Of a DNA stretch of 64,000 nt, positions 1 to 12,800 are shown piece by piece (the stretch's first letter is position 1; each line of letters begins with the position of its first letter). Under the pieces are notes generated by a model that saw only the letters and a program-made list of their open reading frames with translations, did no database searches and was not told the DNA's origin. Location of the stretch: contig JBNGIO010006373.1 in NCBI GenBank assembly GCA_049999805.1, positions 234,735-298,734 on the forward strand, written 5' to 3'. Source of the stretch: Folioceros fuciformis. Lineage: Eukaryota > Anthocerotophyta > Anthocerotopsida > Anthocerotales. The position numbers were made by a program, and so were the translations under genes.

Positions 1-326
1 CATTCAAGGTAGAGAGCGTGAATGCACGACTGACGCAGGAAGGGGGTCACGTACCACACACAAAGTTGGTCCTGAAGCCTCTCTCTGAGAAGGAAAAAGA
101 AGATGCACTTTGTGGGCACGCCGAGAAGCTAGCTCTAGCTTTTGGTCTCTTGAACACTCCGAGTGGTACTCCTCTGGTGGTAACGAAGAATCTACGCATG
201 TGCAGCGACTGCCACAGCTCTACTGCGATATTGTCAAGGGTTGAACAGAGAGACATTGTTGTAAGAGATGGGTTCCGGGTCCATCGATTTGCAGCTGGAT
301 CTTGCAGTTGTAAGGGTCGACCGTGA
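1..326 (+). CDS. PPR protein, DYW:GRP-type C-terminal deaminase domain (5' partial)
   Basis: This is the last part of a PLS-class pentatricopeptide repeat protein; the frame is open to the left edge, so PPR repeats and the PG box lie outside the window. Visible is most of the DYW cytidine-deaminase-like domain: the zinc/active-site HxE (in HAEKLALAFGLL), the CSDCH motif (CxxCH) about 38 residues later, and the second zinc site near the C-terminus (HRF...CSC). The family edits organellar RNA. The usual C-terminal Asp-Tyr-Trp is replaced by Gly-Arg-Pro directly before the stop at 324-326. That ending marks the DYW:KP (GRP) variant linked to U-to-C editing in hornworts, ferns and some lycophytes. 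Domain identity is certain; the U-to-C role is inferred. No intron is seen in this part. Confidence 0.9.
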   Translation, partial: FKVESVNARLTQEGGHVPHTKLVLKPLSEKEKEDALCGHAEKLALAFGLLNTPSGTPLVVTKNLRMCSDCHSSTAILSRVEQRDIVVRDGFRVHRFAAGSCSCKGRP

Positions 327-746
327 GAATGACAACGAACTGTCAGCCAGTATTCCCTGCATGCAATGTAGTGGACTCTAGAGAAGGCTAGTAGCTTGGT
401 CTCTCCAAGCCCGACAGGCAGATCATGGCCGGAGTTTGCTGTGGCACGACTCAGATCCTGCCTGCCCTTCCTCCTTCTCCTCCTCCTCCGCCGGGTCTGT
501 AATGGCTTGTGCTACAGTGAGTTAGCCCAAAGGCTTGGCACTCAGTCGAAGATTCAAGGCACAGGGCTCCTAGCTCTCATGCATAGGGGCTTTATCTCGC
601 CCCTTTTGGATAGATACTAGGTAGATGGGAACTTCTCTTAAGTAAAGGAGACTCCTAACTTTGTTACTTCATATGCTTTTCCTAATATGTACACAAATAA
701 GAAAGGAAATGAAGAAAAAGGAAAGAGTCAAATTGATTATCTTGAG
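327..746. other. Intergenic: PPR 3' flank and distal MDN1 promoter
   Basis: No coding sequence is recognised. A pyrimidine-rich stretch (about 466-490, CTTCCTCC-like) and an A-rich stretch (about 700-728) are the only compositional features. The reading frames here are short and resemble nothing known. Confidence 0.6.
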
Positions 747-759
747 CCCTAAACCCTGA
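747..759 (+). promoter_or_regulatory. telo-box-like element upstream of MDN1
   Basis: The sequence CCCTAAACCCTGA lies about 100 bp before the midasin start codon. It contains the core AAACCCT of the plant telo-box, an element enriched close to the transcription start of ribosomal-protein and translation genes. Its proximity to two site II motifs supports a regulatory role; this is an inference from motif and place. Confidence 0.55.
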
Positions 760-823
760 ACCCGGCCCCTAGAAGTCCGCCAGATCCCTTCACAGGGCTG
801 TGAACCGTGGGTTAGTCTACTCA

Positions 824-839
824 AGCCCATTGCTGGGCT
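824..839. promoter_or_regulatory. Pair of inverted site II (TGGGCY) motifs
   Basis: AGCCCA at 824-829 (TGGGCT on the minus strand) and TGGGCT at 834-839 (plus strand) face each other 19-34 bp upstream of the midasin ATG. Site II elements bind TCP-type factors and often occur with a telo-box in plant growth and ribosome-biogenesis promoters, which matches the function of the downstream gene. Confidence 0.55.
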
Positions 840-857
840 GCTGTCCGGGTGGTGGAG

Positions 858-3800
858 ATGGAGGAATCGTTGAAGACGTTTGATGTTCACGACGCTGTGA
901 GGAGACTGGGGGCACGCCATCCCGCTCTTCTCACCTGNNNNNNNNNNNNNNNNNNNNNNNNNNNNNNNNNNNNNNNNNNNNNNNNNNNNNNNNNNNNNNN
1001 NNNNNNNNNNNNNNNNNNNNNNNNNNNNNNNNNNNNNTTTGATTCTCTAGTACGTGGTTGCAGGGAGGGGCAGGGGGTCGAGGAGCCTCGACTGGTTGCA
1101 GTTCTGGAACGCTTGCTGCTAGACCCGCAATTCACAGTCGCTGTGGTGGGCTGTTTCCGGCCAATTGTTCCGAGGATTGTGGATGAGCTCATACGGTCTC
1201 TGGACGACGGACGAAGGGAAGGGCAAGCTGAGTTCGCCACCCATGCCACCTCTAGTTCGCCAAATGGGTCGACGTGGGGCTTAAGTCGCCATGAGTATGC
1301 GGTCATGGCTTTGAGCCGGACTTTGGAGCTGGCTCCGCATGTGCTGAGGTGAGCCGTGGGAATTCGGTGGGAATTGGGTGACAGGCGGTCCGAGGATTAC
1401 TGATTTAGTTGGGGGGATTTTTGGCAGTGCGGTGTTGCAGTACTTTCAGTTTTCCCCTCCTCCTTTTGAACGTCTTCTGCGTGGGGGTGCCCCTGGGAGT
1501 CCCGTCTCAGGAGCTTGTTCGGATGCAATGGTAGGCTCCATGACGGGGATGGCTGTGTTGAGGCTAATTCTTCTTCGTATGCGGACTGCCTGACCCTGTG
1601 CCGGATGGTGTTCAGGAAGCACCGCCTCTACTGGACGTCCTTCGTGCGTCGTACCGGTTGCTGCTCTTGGAGCCCTGCATTTTCCGTGACAAGTGGGACT
1701 GGAGCTCCTTTCTGGAGCTCTTGCACTGGGATGGAGGCGACAGTCAGCTTCGAGCGGATGTTCGGTGGTGTGCCACGCAAGTGGTGTCCATTGTGCTGAG
1801 GATGAGCGATATTGCAAGGCAGAAATTATGCGTTCAGATCGCCGAGCTGGATGAAGAGACGGCTGTTGCATGTTTGTTCAGGTTCGTTGTTGATTGGTGT
1901 GGCGGGAAATGGTGGTGCAGCTGATTACTGTATATGGGGAGTGGCCGTTAGTATCGATATCTGTTTGTGGTACGTATCACAGAAAAGCACAGCCATCTCA
2001 ATCTGTCGCCTTTGTGTTCTGAATTGGGCAGGTGGGAAGAATATTGTCAAGATGTAGCTGTTGAGAAGGCTGGGATGTACATGGAGCGTGACCTTGTACA
2101 AGGTGTCCGAAAAGTCAGTTTGCAAGATGAACCCACGAAGGTGGGACTGACAGCAAAGTTTAGGGATGGAAACTTCTCGAAAGTTGAAATTTGTGGCATT
2201 GAGCTCCCAAGGAAGCAGTGTTCAAGTTTGGGGTAAAGCTTCAATGGAGAACCAACTTGTAGTAGTGTCAATTGTCACCGGGCTGAGTTTTGTTCATTGG
2301 TGGAGGCTTACTCGTTGACCATTGCACGCAGGGTAGAGCCTCAAAACGGCTTGTTTGTTATGACTTCAACAGCCAGGAGTAGCCTGGAAGCTGTTGTACT
2401 GGCATTGAGCCAAAAGTTGCCAATTCTTCTGGAGGGACCAGTGGGCGCTGGAAAGTCGTCACTGGTCCAGGAGGTGGCTCGCCTTACAGGCAATTTAGGT
2501 TTCTTACTAAAACTTCACTCACTGTAAGCTTGTCCTGTTCAAGTCCAGGATAACTTAGAGAGTCTCCATTAAGCATTCACACGTTTGCATGCTGTTAATT
2601 AGATATATTATTCATCCATTTGGATGATCAGATGGATAGCAAGACCTTGCTGGGGAGCTATATGTGCACAGACACTCCCGGCGAGTTCCAGTGGCAGCCA
2701 GGCGCCCTGACGCAAGTATGATTCTATCCCTGGTTGTGAAGATCCCTTAATGGGGAGTCGAAAACCAGCTTTTTTGTGTCCGCTTCTGACCAACTGGCAT
2801 GACAGGCTGTCACCAGAGGATTGTGGGTCGTGTTCGAGAACATTGACAGAGCTCCTTCTGAGATCTTGTCTGCACTGACACCATTATTAGAGGATGGGAA
2901 ACTGTACATTGCAGGAAGAGGAGAGGTACGCTGGTTACATCTCGTTGCTGCCCATTTGGCTGCTGCCCTGCAGGTCTTGTGCAGTGGTGTATCTATGCGG
3001 TATCCGAAGAGCTGAGAATTGTATCTCCCGCCGATGCAGGTTATCCAGGCTGTTGAGAATTTTAGGCTCTTTTCAACAGTGACAAGTTTGGATTCTGCTC
3101 AAAGATTAAGTTGGGGAGGTACATGCATGTTTCTTGTAGTTTATCAGGATGGTTGTGCTATCATGAATCATCTCATATGTTCAATGTGTCGTGGTGCAGG
3201 TGGCCACATGTTGAGTAGTCTGTGGCGAAGAGTGGTTCTTGACTCGCCGAAAGATGAAGAGCTGGCCCTGATTCTTGAAGGACGCTTTCCAAGACTGGGG
3301 CTCTTGGTCACCAGGCTGAAAGGTCTGTAGGTGGACGCATTTCAGGTTCCAGCATTGGCCTGAACTGCACGCACTTTCCTGTGGCTTCTGTTAACCTCTC
3401 TAGGTGGCATCTTAGGTACTATGGAGAAGTTGCAGTCAGCAGATAAGTTAAGTGGAAGGCCAATACACTTTGGTCATCCATTTTCAACCAGGTAATGGCA
3501 TTTGTGTACCTTTCTCTTGGTGGCAGATTTGTTTCCATGCATAGAGGGTTGATTGTTGAAACTTTACAGCGATGTCTGTATTGGCGACTGATCATATCTG
3601 TATTGTAACAGGGATCTCATTAAGTGGTGTTATAGGTTGTCTTCTTTTGTGCCTGAAACTCCTGCCAGTCTCTGCTTGCCCGAGTCTTTGCTGGAACGTG
3701 TTTATGTGGAGGTACACGCTTCTGCTACTTGTGCAACAATTGTGATTGGAGTGTAGGTGCCTTGACAAAGCGTTGGTTCTATACACAGTTTGTTCGTCGA

Positions 3801-6800
3801 TTTTCAATGCCTCATGGTCGCCCTTGTCTCTTATTTGCTGGTGCAGGCTGTCGACGTCTTCGCTTCTGCAATTCCAAATGGAGCTGATAGGCACCGTGTG
3901 CTGGGGACTCTTGCTGCTCAATGGGACATTTCGCCTGAGAAAGTTAAGTTCTACAGTCAGTTGAACAAGCCCAAGCAGCAGGTATGTTGCATGACTTGTG
4001 GCCTCTTCTTGCACTATCCAGTAGTAAGTATTTTTTGGCCCTGACAAAGGACTGTGGGGTTCAGATCTCACTGCAAGCTTTCACTGTTGGCAGGGCTACT
4101 GTACGAGCTCGTTCAAAGCAGGTTTCTGAGGTCTCGTCTTGTTGTATTAAGCTCCCTAGAACATCACGCGTTTGTCCACTTCCTGCTGTGTTAGCTGGCT
4201 ATTTTCTTACGTGTAGACGTGGTTGCAGAGAAAGGCGACAGCAGGTCGTGTTTTTGCTAACACAGGCCATGCCATGCGGATGCTTGAGTCCATAGCAGCA
4301 TGCGTGCAGCATGGAGAACCTGTGTTGTTGGTCGGTGAGACTGGTACTGGGAAGACAACCCTAGTGCAGCACTTAGCCCGTCAAATCTCTATGCCTTTGG
4401 TTGTTCTTGTAAGTTGTCCTTCCTTTGATCGGCTGACATTACGGAAAATTTTGCTCCCTTTCAAGCTGTTCATATCGTCCTGGTCCTGTCCGCAGAACAT
4501 GAGTCAGCAAAGCGACAGCACAGATTTCTTAGGAGGATTCAAGCCAGTGGATGCTCAAAGGATATGTGCCCCACTCTTTGAGATGTTCAATCATTTATTC
4601 CAGCTGACGTACTCAGCAAAGGTCCGTCTCCTTCAATTGCTGATTGTTCTCTTGTGCCCACCCTTGGTTTGTGCTGATGGTCTTTGAACCCCAGGAAAAT
4701 TTCGCCTTTTTGAGACGTGTAAGGCGGAATGTTGAGCACAAGCAGTGGGACGAACTTTTGGAAGCCTTTCGTCGTACAGCTGAGAAAATTTTGTCTGGGC
4801 CCCCGTGTCCTGCTGGACATGTGGATAGTGCTCAGCTAGCAAAGCGAAAGAGGCCTGTTAGTGACAAGCTTGTTCGTGAGTGGGGTGCATTTGCAGTCAA
4901 AGTGCAGAAGGCAGAGAAGCAAGTTCTAGCTGCAAAAGCTGGTTTTGCCTTTGACTTTGTTGAGGGAGCTCTGGTGACAGCCCTCAAAGAGGGGCAGTGG
5001 CTACTCCTTGATGAAATTAATCTCGCGGCTGCTGATACTCTGGAAAGACTTACTGGTGTATTGGACCAGAAGACCGGAACCCTCTCTCTTCCTGAGCGGG
5101 GTGATGTCGAGATCATTCCAAGGCATCCAGATTTTCAGATTTTCGCATGCATGAATCCAGCTACCGATGTGGGGAAGAGAGATCTACCTGTGGCTCTGAG
5201 AAGCCGGTTCACAGAGTTTTTTGTGGACGAGATGACATCTAGGGAAGATCTGGAGGCTCTTGTATTTCAATATTTGGAAGGTGCTCTACCCTCTCCACCA
5301 GTGGGTGATGTTGTTGATTTCTACTTGAATGCCCGTGAAGAAGCTGATTGTCGATTATTGGATGGAGCTGGGCAGAAGCCGCAGTATAGCTTGCGCTCTC
5401 TTTCACGGGCGTTAGAGTACACTATAGCAGCTCTACCCATCTATGGTTTCAAGCGTGCATTGTATGATGGACTCTGCACGTCGTTTTTGACACTTTTGGA
5501 TCAGAAAAGTACTGTGTTAATGGCCAATTTGATTGGGATAGCTGCTTTCGGGCGGGCCAATAGCAGTTCATTGGGCCAGTTCCTTCTCAAGGTTCCACCC
5601 CAGCCAACTCCAGGTCATGTTTTATTTGAGCAGTTCTGGGTGGAACAAGGGGACACCAACCTCTCTGATGTTTCGCAGGATTTGCAAGGTCGATATGTGC
5701 TGACTAGAACCATACGTGAGCACCTAAAGAACTTGGCAAGAGCTGTGTTTGTCAGGAAGTACCCGGTCTTGTTGCAAGGTCCAACGTCAAGTGGGAAGAC
5801 AAGTTTAGTCGAGTATCTTGCAGCAGTTACAGGGCATCGGTTTGTGCGGATCAATAATCATGAGCATACTGATTTGCAGGAGTATCTAGGGACTTATGTC
5901 ACAAGTCCAGCAGGCCAGTTAGTTTTCCAGGAGGGGATCCTAGTAAAAGCTGTTCGACAAGGTCATTGGGTTGTGTTGGATGAGCTGAATCTGGCGCCCT
6001 CTGATGTGTTGGAGGCGTTGAACCGCCTGCTTGATGATAACAGGGAGTTGTTTGTACCAGAGATTCAAGCAACGATCAAAGCACACCCTCAGTTTATGCT
6101 GTTTGCAACTCAGAATCCCCCTGGTATTTACAGTGGTCGCAAAATACTGTCCAGAGCATTTCGCAACAGATTCCTCGAGCTGCATGTTGATGATATACCA
6201 GATGATGAACTACAAGTGATACTGGAGAAAAGGTGCGCAATTCCTAGGAGCTACGCTGAGAAAATGGTCAACGTGATGAAGGACCTACAGAGGCATAGAC
6301 AAAGCAGTCAAGTATTTGCTGGAAAGCATGGCTTTATTACAGCTCGAGATCTGTTTAGATGGGCAGAAAGGTATGCAAGTGGCTATGAAGAGTTGGCCAC
6401 CAATGGCTATATGCTTCTTGCGGAGCGTCTTCGGGATGAGAGTGAGAAGGCTGTTGTTCAGGGTGCCTTAGAAAAGCACATGCGAGTGAGAATTGATGTT
6501 GAACATCTGCACGAGGTTGGGACCATCTTCCATTGTGCTTCCACAGGTTTTGGTGTTGCTCACTTCACTGGACAGAGTGATATAGCCTGTTTGTGTCCTG
6601 CTTTTCAGCTGACAAGCTCAGATGCATTCCAAGAGCTTCGACTGCACCTGGAGGCACCTGAGTCGGAAGCTCGTCTTGGGAAGTAAGTGATAAATTAACT
6701 AGAAGGGGTCATGCAAGAATGTGTTGTTTGATTGGCATGCTTAGCTACATTGTTGTTGGTTGCTTTCCAGAATTGTATGGACAAATAGCATGAAGAGACT

Positions 6801-9800
6801 CTTTAATCTTGTGGAACGTGGCATACATCATGGCGAACCCATTTTGCTAGTTGGTGAAACAGGCTGTGGTAAGACCACAGTCTGTCAGCTGATGGCATTG
6901 CTGACTCAACCAAGACGTAAAGGACCTCGGCGTCTACATATACTAAACTGCCATCAACACACTGAGACGTCAGATTTTTTGGGTGTAAGTAGCTCGAATG
7001 TATTTTCTGTCTTTGCTTGTTGGTATGAGGAAATCCTCTGAAACAGAAGAGCGTCTTCAGGGTTTTCGTCCAGCCCGGGACAAGGATGCCTTGACCGTTA
7101 AGTTTGCAGCTGTTGTTGCTGAAGTACGTGCTCTTGCCACGGTCAGAGAACTATGCAAGACAGAGGTAAGCGTGTTTTTCAGTATCAGCACTGTTTCTGA
7201 TTATGGTGACAGGTTAGTTCTTTGGAATCCTTTAACGTGCCACATCGGTTTTGCTGACCTTACTTATTCTGTGCTAGGTCCAATCAAGCATTCAATCGTC
7301 TGCGCGGGTGCTTGATATCCTAAATCTTGTTCTTGAAGAACTTAAAGAAGAACCAACATCTCAAAGGGTGGCACACATTGGCCAGGCCCAACTGAAAGCG
7401 GAGATACGGTTTCTGGAAAATGCAAGAGAAACACTGCTCGTACTTCAAAAAGACTGGCAACAGCTCTTTGTATGGAGGGATGGACCGCTTGTGGAGGCCA
7501 TGCGAGAGGGAGATTTGTTTCTGATTGATGAGATTTCTCTTGCTGAGGATAGTGTCCTTGAACGATTGAACAGTGTTTTGGAGCCGAAGCGTCTCTTGGT
7601 AATGTCAACCACCACTGGTGACATTAATATCTCAAACGTGTGACATATTTGCCTGTACTAAGGCTCTGATCTTGGCCGCAGGTTCTTGCAGAGAAAGGCG
7701 GGTCAAGTGTGGAAGAACTGGTGGCCCATCCAGATTTCAGAATCATGGCTACAATGAATCCAGGAGGGGACTTCGGGAAAAAGGAGCTTTCTCCTGCTCT
7801 CCGCAATAGGTTCACTGAAATATGGGTTCCCCCAGTTGTGGACTTGGATGATCTCAGGAGGATTCTGCTGGAAAGGTATGTGCGGTCGATCAGCATTTGT
7901 TTCAGCACTTGGTGAAAGTCATGACGTCTTGTTTTCGGTAACCAAACATTCGCTGTCTGTTGTCTGTGGGCTATGTCAGGCTTTCAAGCCCGAAGCTCTT
8001 CTCCCTCGTTGAACCATTACTCCAATTTTGGCAGGTACCTCTCTATTCTTGTTGCCCACCTGGGTTCCTGCATGCCCTTTTGGTTATTCAATTCGTTTCC
8101 ATCCCTAAACCCATTCTTTCTGTGACAGTGGTTCCAACATCATTATGGCAGTGGAAGGCTGCTGTCAGTCAGAGATCTTTTGTCTTGGATAGCCTTCATC
8201 AACAACGCAGTAGAAAATATTGGGATTTCTGGAGCATTTGTTCATGGTGCTTTTCTGGTGCTCCTTGATGGGATAGGTGTCGGTAAGGGTTTGTCATTGG
8301 CTAGGCTGTTGTGTGGTCGTTGTATTTCCAAATGAATTCTCAACTACATGAGCTGGACGCACATTTGTCCTTTTTGTCTATGCAGCTCATTACCTTCTGA
8401 TGTCATTGATAGGACTGGGAATGTCAAGCTCAGCAGCTTCTAAGATGAGAAACGAGTGCTTGGAGCATTTACAGCGTTTGGTACCTGGAGTAGGTCTCCT
8501 GCACTTCCCTTGATGATTTCAAGGCTTACTCCGGTTCGGTCACTTCATTCTGACACTGTTCGTACTTCCTTCTTCTCGTTGCAGAATGGGACAGATCCTG
8601 CCACTGTTTGTGTCAACCCTTCGGTGTTCAAAGGTCTTGCATTGGGAGAGGCTCAAGGGCTTCCCGCCAGTGATGAAATGTTTGGTCTTGCCCCATTCTT
8701 TATTCCTAGAGGTATGAAAACACTGTAAGCTGGGATAGCTTGTTTTCTGTCAATGATGCTGGGGCACAACAATGGCTATGAGTAGCCAGCCTCTTACTCT
8801 GGTCATCTTTTGCAGGCGCTCGTGGTGATGATGACAAGTCGTTCAAGTTGGACGCCCCAACAACAAATCAAAATGCTTTCAGGATTCTGCGGGCAATGCA
8901 ACTCCAGAGGCCAGGTTCAGTCGTCCAAATGCTAATGCCTCCTGAGTATGGAGTTTCAATGCCGAATCTGTCATTTCTTGGTATTTGTTTCTGAGCAGGC
9001 TATTGTTTCCTTACAGTGCTCTTGGAAGGAAGCCCTGGTGTTGGGAAGACCAGTTTGGTTACTGCGTTAGCGTCTTATTCTGGTCATTCCCTTGTGAGGA
9101 TTAACCTTTCTGAACAGGTACAGAAAGCAATGGGTCTGATCTTTGGACGAGTTAGAGTAAAGAATCCTTTTCAAGCATGTTTCCTGCTTTTTGTAGACGG
9201 ATATGATGGATTTGCTTGGATCGGATCTACCTGTGGAAGGGGGAACTGGTGGCGAGTTCCGCTGGTCAGATGGTGTCTTCTTGCAAGTAATGTAACACCG
9301 ATCCTCTTGATTACGTTAGGATCTTTTCTAATTGTTCCATGCTTACTGACAGCTCTGAGGCTGTCTGTCCAGGCGCTAAAGGCAGGTGACTGGGTTCTCC
9401 TGGATGAGCTGAACCTTGCTTCCCAGTCTGTGCTCGAGGTATGGGCTGAAATAAGTGCCACCTTGGGATAGTTGTGATTGCAAAACTACCTCTGCACTGA
9501 TATCAAATGTGTGATGCAGGGATTAAATGCGTGCCTTGATCATCGTGCAGAAGTGTTTGTGCCAGAACTAAATGAACGTTTCAAATGTCCAGCCAGTTTT
9601 CGAGTTTTTGCTTGCCAAAATCCCACACAACAAGGAGGTGGCCGGAAGGGCCTCCCGAAGTCGTTTTTGAACCGGTTCACAAAGGTTTGTGCAAGTGTCT
9701 TCTGTACCATGTGTAAAGGGGTATTCAGTGAGTGCTGACCACTGTTTATGGACAGGTTTACGTGGATGCTTTGTCAGAGGATGATTACGTATTCATCGCA

Positions 9801-12800
9801 TCTGCTGTACATCCGTCCATTCCCAAGCCTCTGTTGAGAAAGATGATACAGTTCAACGCTAAGATGTATGAAGATATCCAGATCAGACATTTGTATGGTC
9901 AAGCTGGGTCTCCATGGGAATTTAATTTGAGGGACATTCTACGCTGGTGTGAGCTTGTCGAAGGTTTGTGCTTCTTCATGAAGTATGTCCTGACATGTAA
10001 TGTAATGCTTTCCTTCAACCTAACTGTGCCATTGTTTCATGACAGGAAGCTCCTCAATGTTGTACAATCCGGAAGAAAGTGCAAACTACTTTCTTGATGT
10101 CTTATACCTGCAGAGGATGAGATCTTTGCAAGATCGACGGCAGGTTCGCGACCTCTTTCAAGAGGTTTTTGGCACAGCTGCGGATCTTAACCTCCATCCA
10201 AATGTTATCGTCTCTCAGGAGCATGTACATGTAGGATTAGCCAGCATCAAGCGTCAACCTGGGCTGCAACCAGATTCGGGAACCTCAAAGAGGCTCTCCA
10301 TACTTACAGGCTTCGGAAACCAGTTGGAGTCCTTCCTCCATTGTGTACAGAAGGGGTGGATGTGCATCCTGGTAGGACCGCAAGCCTCTGGCAAAACTTC
10401 CCTAGTCCGTCTTGTAGCTCAGCTAACAGGGAACAGGCTCCATGAGTATACCCTCACTACTGCAACTGATACAACGGATTTATTAGGAAGCTATGAGCAA
10501 CATGATTTATACCGCCACTGGCAAGATCTTGTGAAACGTGCAGAGAAATCAATTTTGGTTCTTTCACAAAGTTTCCTAACAGAATCAAGCATTGAGCTGC
10601 CATCCACCAGAAAGATAAATCTAGTGAAGGGTGTGCTTGGATCTTGGGACACTTTTCGCAAGGTTACATCTGCTGATGTTCTGACAACCTTTGCAGATGG
10701 TGGAAATGCTCCACAGGGCATAAGTGGCCAATCTGTTCACATGTTAGTACAGACCATTGAACAGCTGGTGAGCTGGGTTGCCACTTGTAAGGTTTCAAAG
10801 TGGGTACCTGAGGTTGACCCAAATTTGGTCTTGTCAGAACTTAGAGCCTTAGTCACAAGTCTGGGAGTCAAGAGAAGCACAGGGCAGTTTGAATGGGTGG
10901 ATGGTGGCCTGCTAAAGGCTTTGAGGTCTGGGGACTGGGTCGTCCTTGAAAATGCCAATCTCTGCAACCCAACGGTATGTTTTTGGTAATATAGATCCTT
11001 GCATATTGTTTTGTTGTCATTTCCTATCTCGTTTACGATGTTTCCATTCTCAGGTGCTGGACAGACTCAACCCATTGCTGGAGCCCGGTGGTACAATCTT
11101 GATCAATGAGCGGGGGCTTGTACGTGGCGAGCCTTTAGTGGTCCGGGCCCATCCCAATTTCCGGCTGTTTTTAACCCTAGATCCGACTCATGGGGAGGTG
11201 TCCAGGGCGATGAGGAATCGTGGAATAGAAATTTTCATGATGCAGACAACTGAGCAACACACTGTTGGCAATCTCAGTACAGACCAAGATGACAGGCAGG
11301 TTGTCGTAGCAGCTGGTGTAGCTGGTTCTTCCCTCACAGAAGGAATGGCTCTTGCACACTTAAGGTTCAAGGCTTTTATGAAGACCTCTCACGATATTCA
11401 TCGAGTGTCACGTCGGGAATTGTTCCAGTGGGTTAGCTTATTTCAGGAGCTGCTTCTTAGAGGAGTAAGTGTTTCGAGGGCCTTGTTCTGCAGCTGGGAC
11501 CAAACGTATGTGCAGCGTTTGAAGACCGTGTCGGGAAAGGCTGCAGCTGTGGACATACTCTTGTCAGTGCTGACAGACGTAGTTGCTAAGGACACAATTA
11601 AGTGGAATAGTATGTCTTTATACCTACCAGGTGGTTGGCCGACGCCGTTGACTCTTGACAAATATGTTATGGATGCTAAAGTATCTGCAGTTAGGCGTGA
11701 CTCCATGCTGATCGAGTTCCTAGCAATTCAATTCCTATCTTGGATGCTAGCTCTGGATTGGCAGATCGCTGGGAAGGTTGCCAACCTTTTGGAGTGGGAA
11801 AAGGATAAGATGCATATTCTGCCTGCTTTACCTGGTCACGTTCTTTGGTGCCATTTAAGTCCGCTTGCTATCGAGTTGGAGCAATCTATAGACGTCCCTG
11901 TTCCTTCTGTCAGCATAGTTGAGGTGGAGCAAATGTTGAAGCATGCTGCACTCTGGATGTTCAGGCAGGCAAACTTCTCTGATGCGAAGCTTCGTATTCA
12001 GTGGCTGAAAAGAATCTCTGGCAACATGGGTAGGTACAACCATATTTTGGAAAGCATTGTTTGTGCGTTGGAGCAAGAGCTGGAGCACCACCTGTTCAAG
12101 GAACTGTGGAATGCGTGGCAAAACCTGAGTTCAGACGCCCATTTTCAAGATTTACCCTTTGTCCTTGGACATGTGAAAGCTGGGGCTCGAGCCGACAGTG
12201 TTGATGTGGTTGCCTCCCTGAGTTCGAAGTTAATTGCCCTTAGGCGAAGCCTCCTGCAGTGGCAGCTAGAGGAAAAAGCATGTAAGAATGCACAAAGTCT
12301 TGGACCTGGTCGATATCGTGCTGCCTGGAACACAGTATCAGCTGGACATCTTTCTTTGTATTCTAGTGAACAGACTCTGGCTGATGTCCTCGAGACATTA
12401 ATAAATTGGAAGCACCGCCTGCTATCCTCAGTGCAAAAGTTAGAGGACAATCTACTCAAGTCATGCACAGCCGAGTGCTGGGATGGGTTGTCCACCAACT
12501 TCGCCGATTTCCAAGAGTGGCATGAAGCTTTGTGGAAAACTCTGCTACAACCGGGGCTGAATACTGATGACTATCTCCTTTGTTGGTCATTTTTCAAAAG
12601 AAGCCTGAAGGAACTTTGCGACGTCCCAGTCCCTCCAGCTGATCAGAAGGTAAAGTAAATGCCTGCAGTTTCTGACATGACGCATGGTAGCCTGCTGGGG
12701 TGTCAGTATGTGAAACCCTTCGTTACTGTGGCAGTTTATCTGTTTGACTGTTTGAACTCAAAGTTTGTGTACCTGTTGTGTTGCAGTGTGTCACAGAGCT

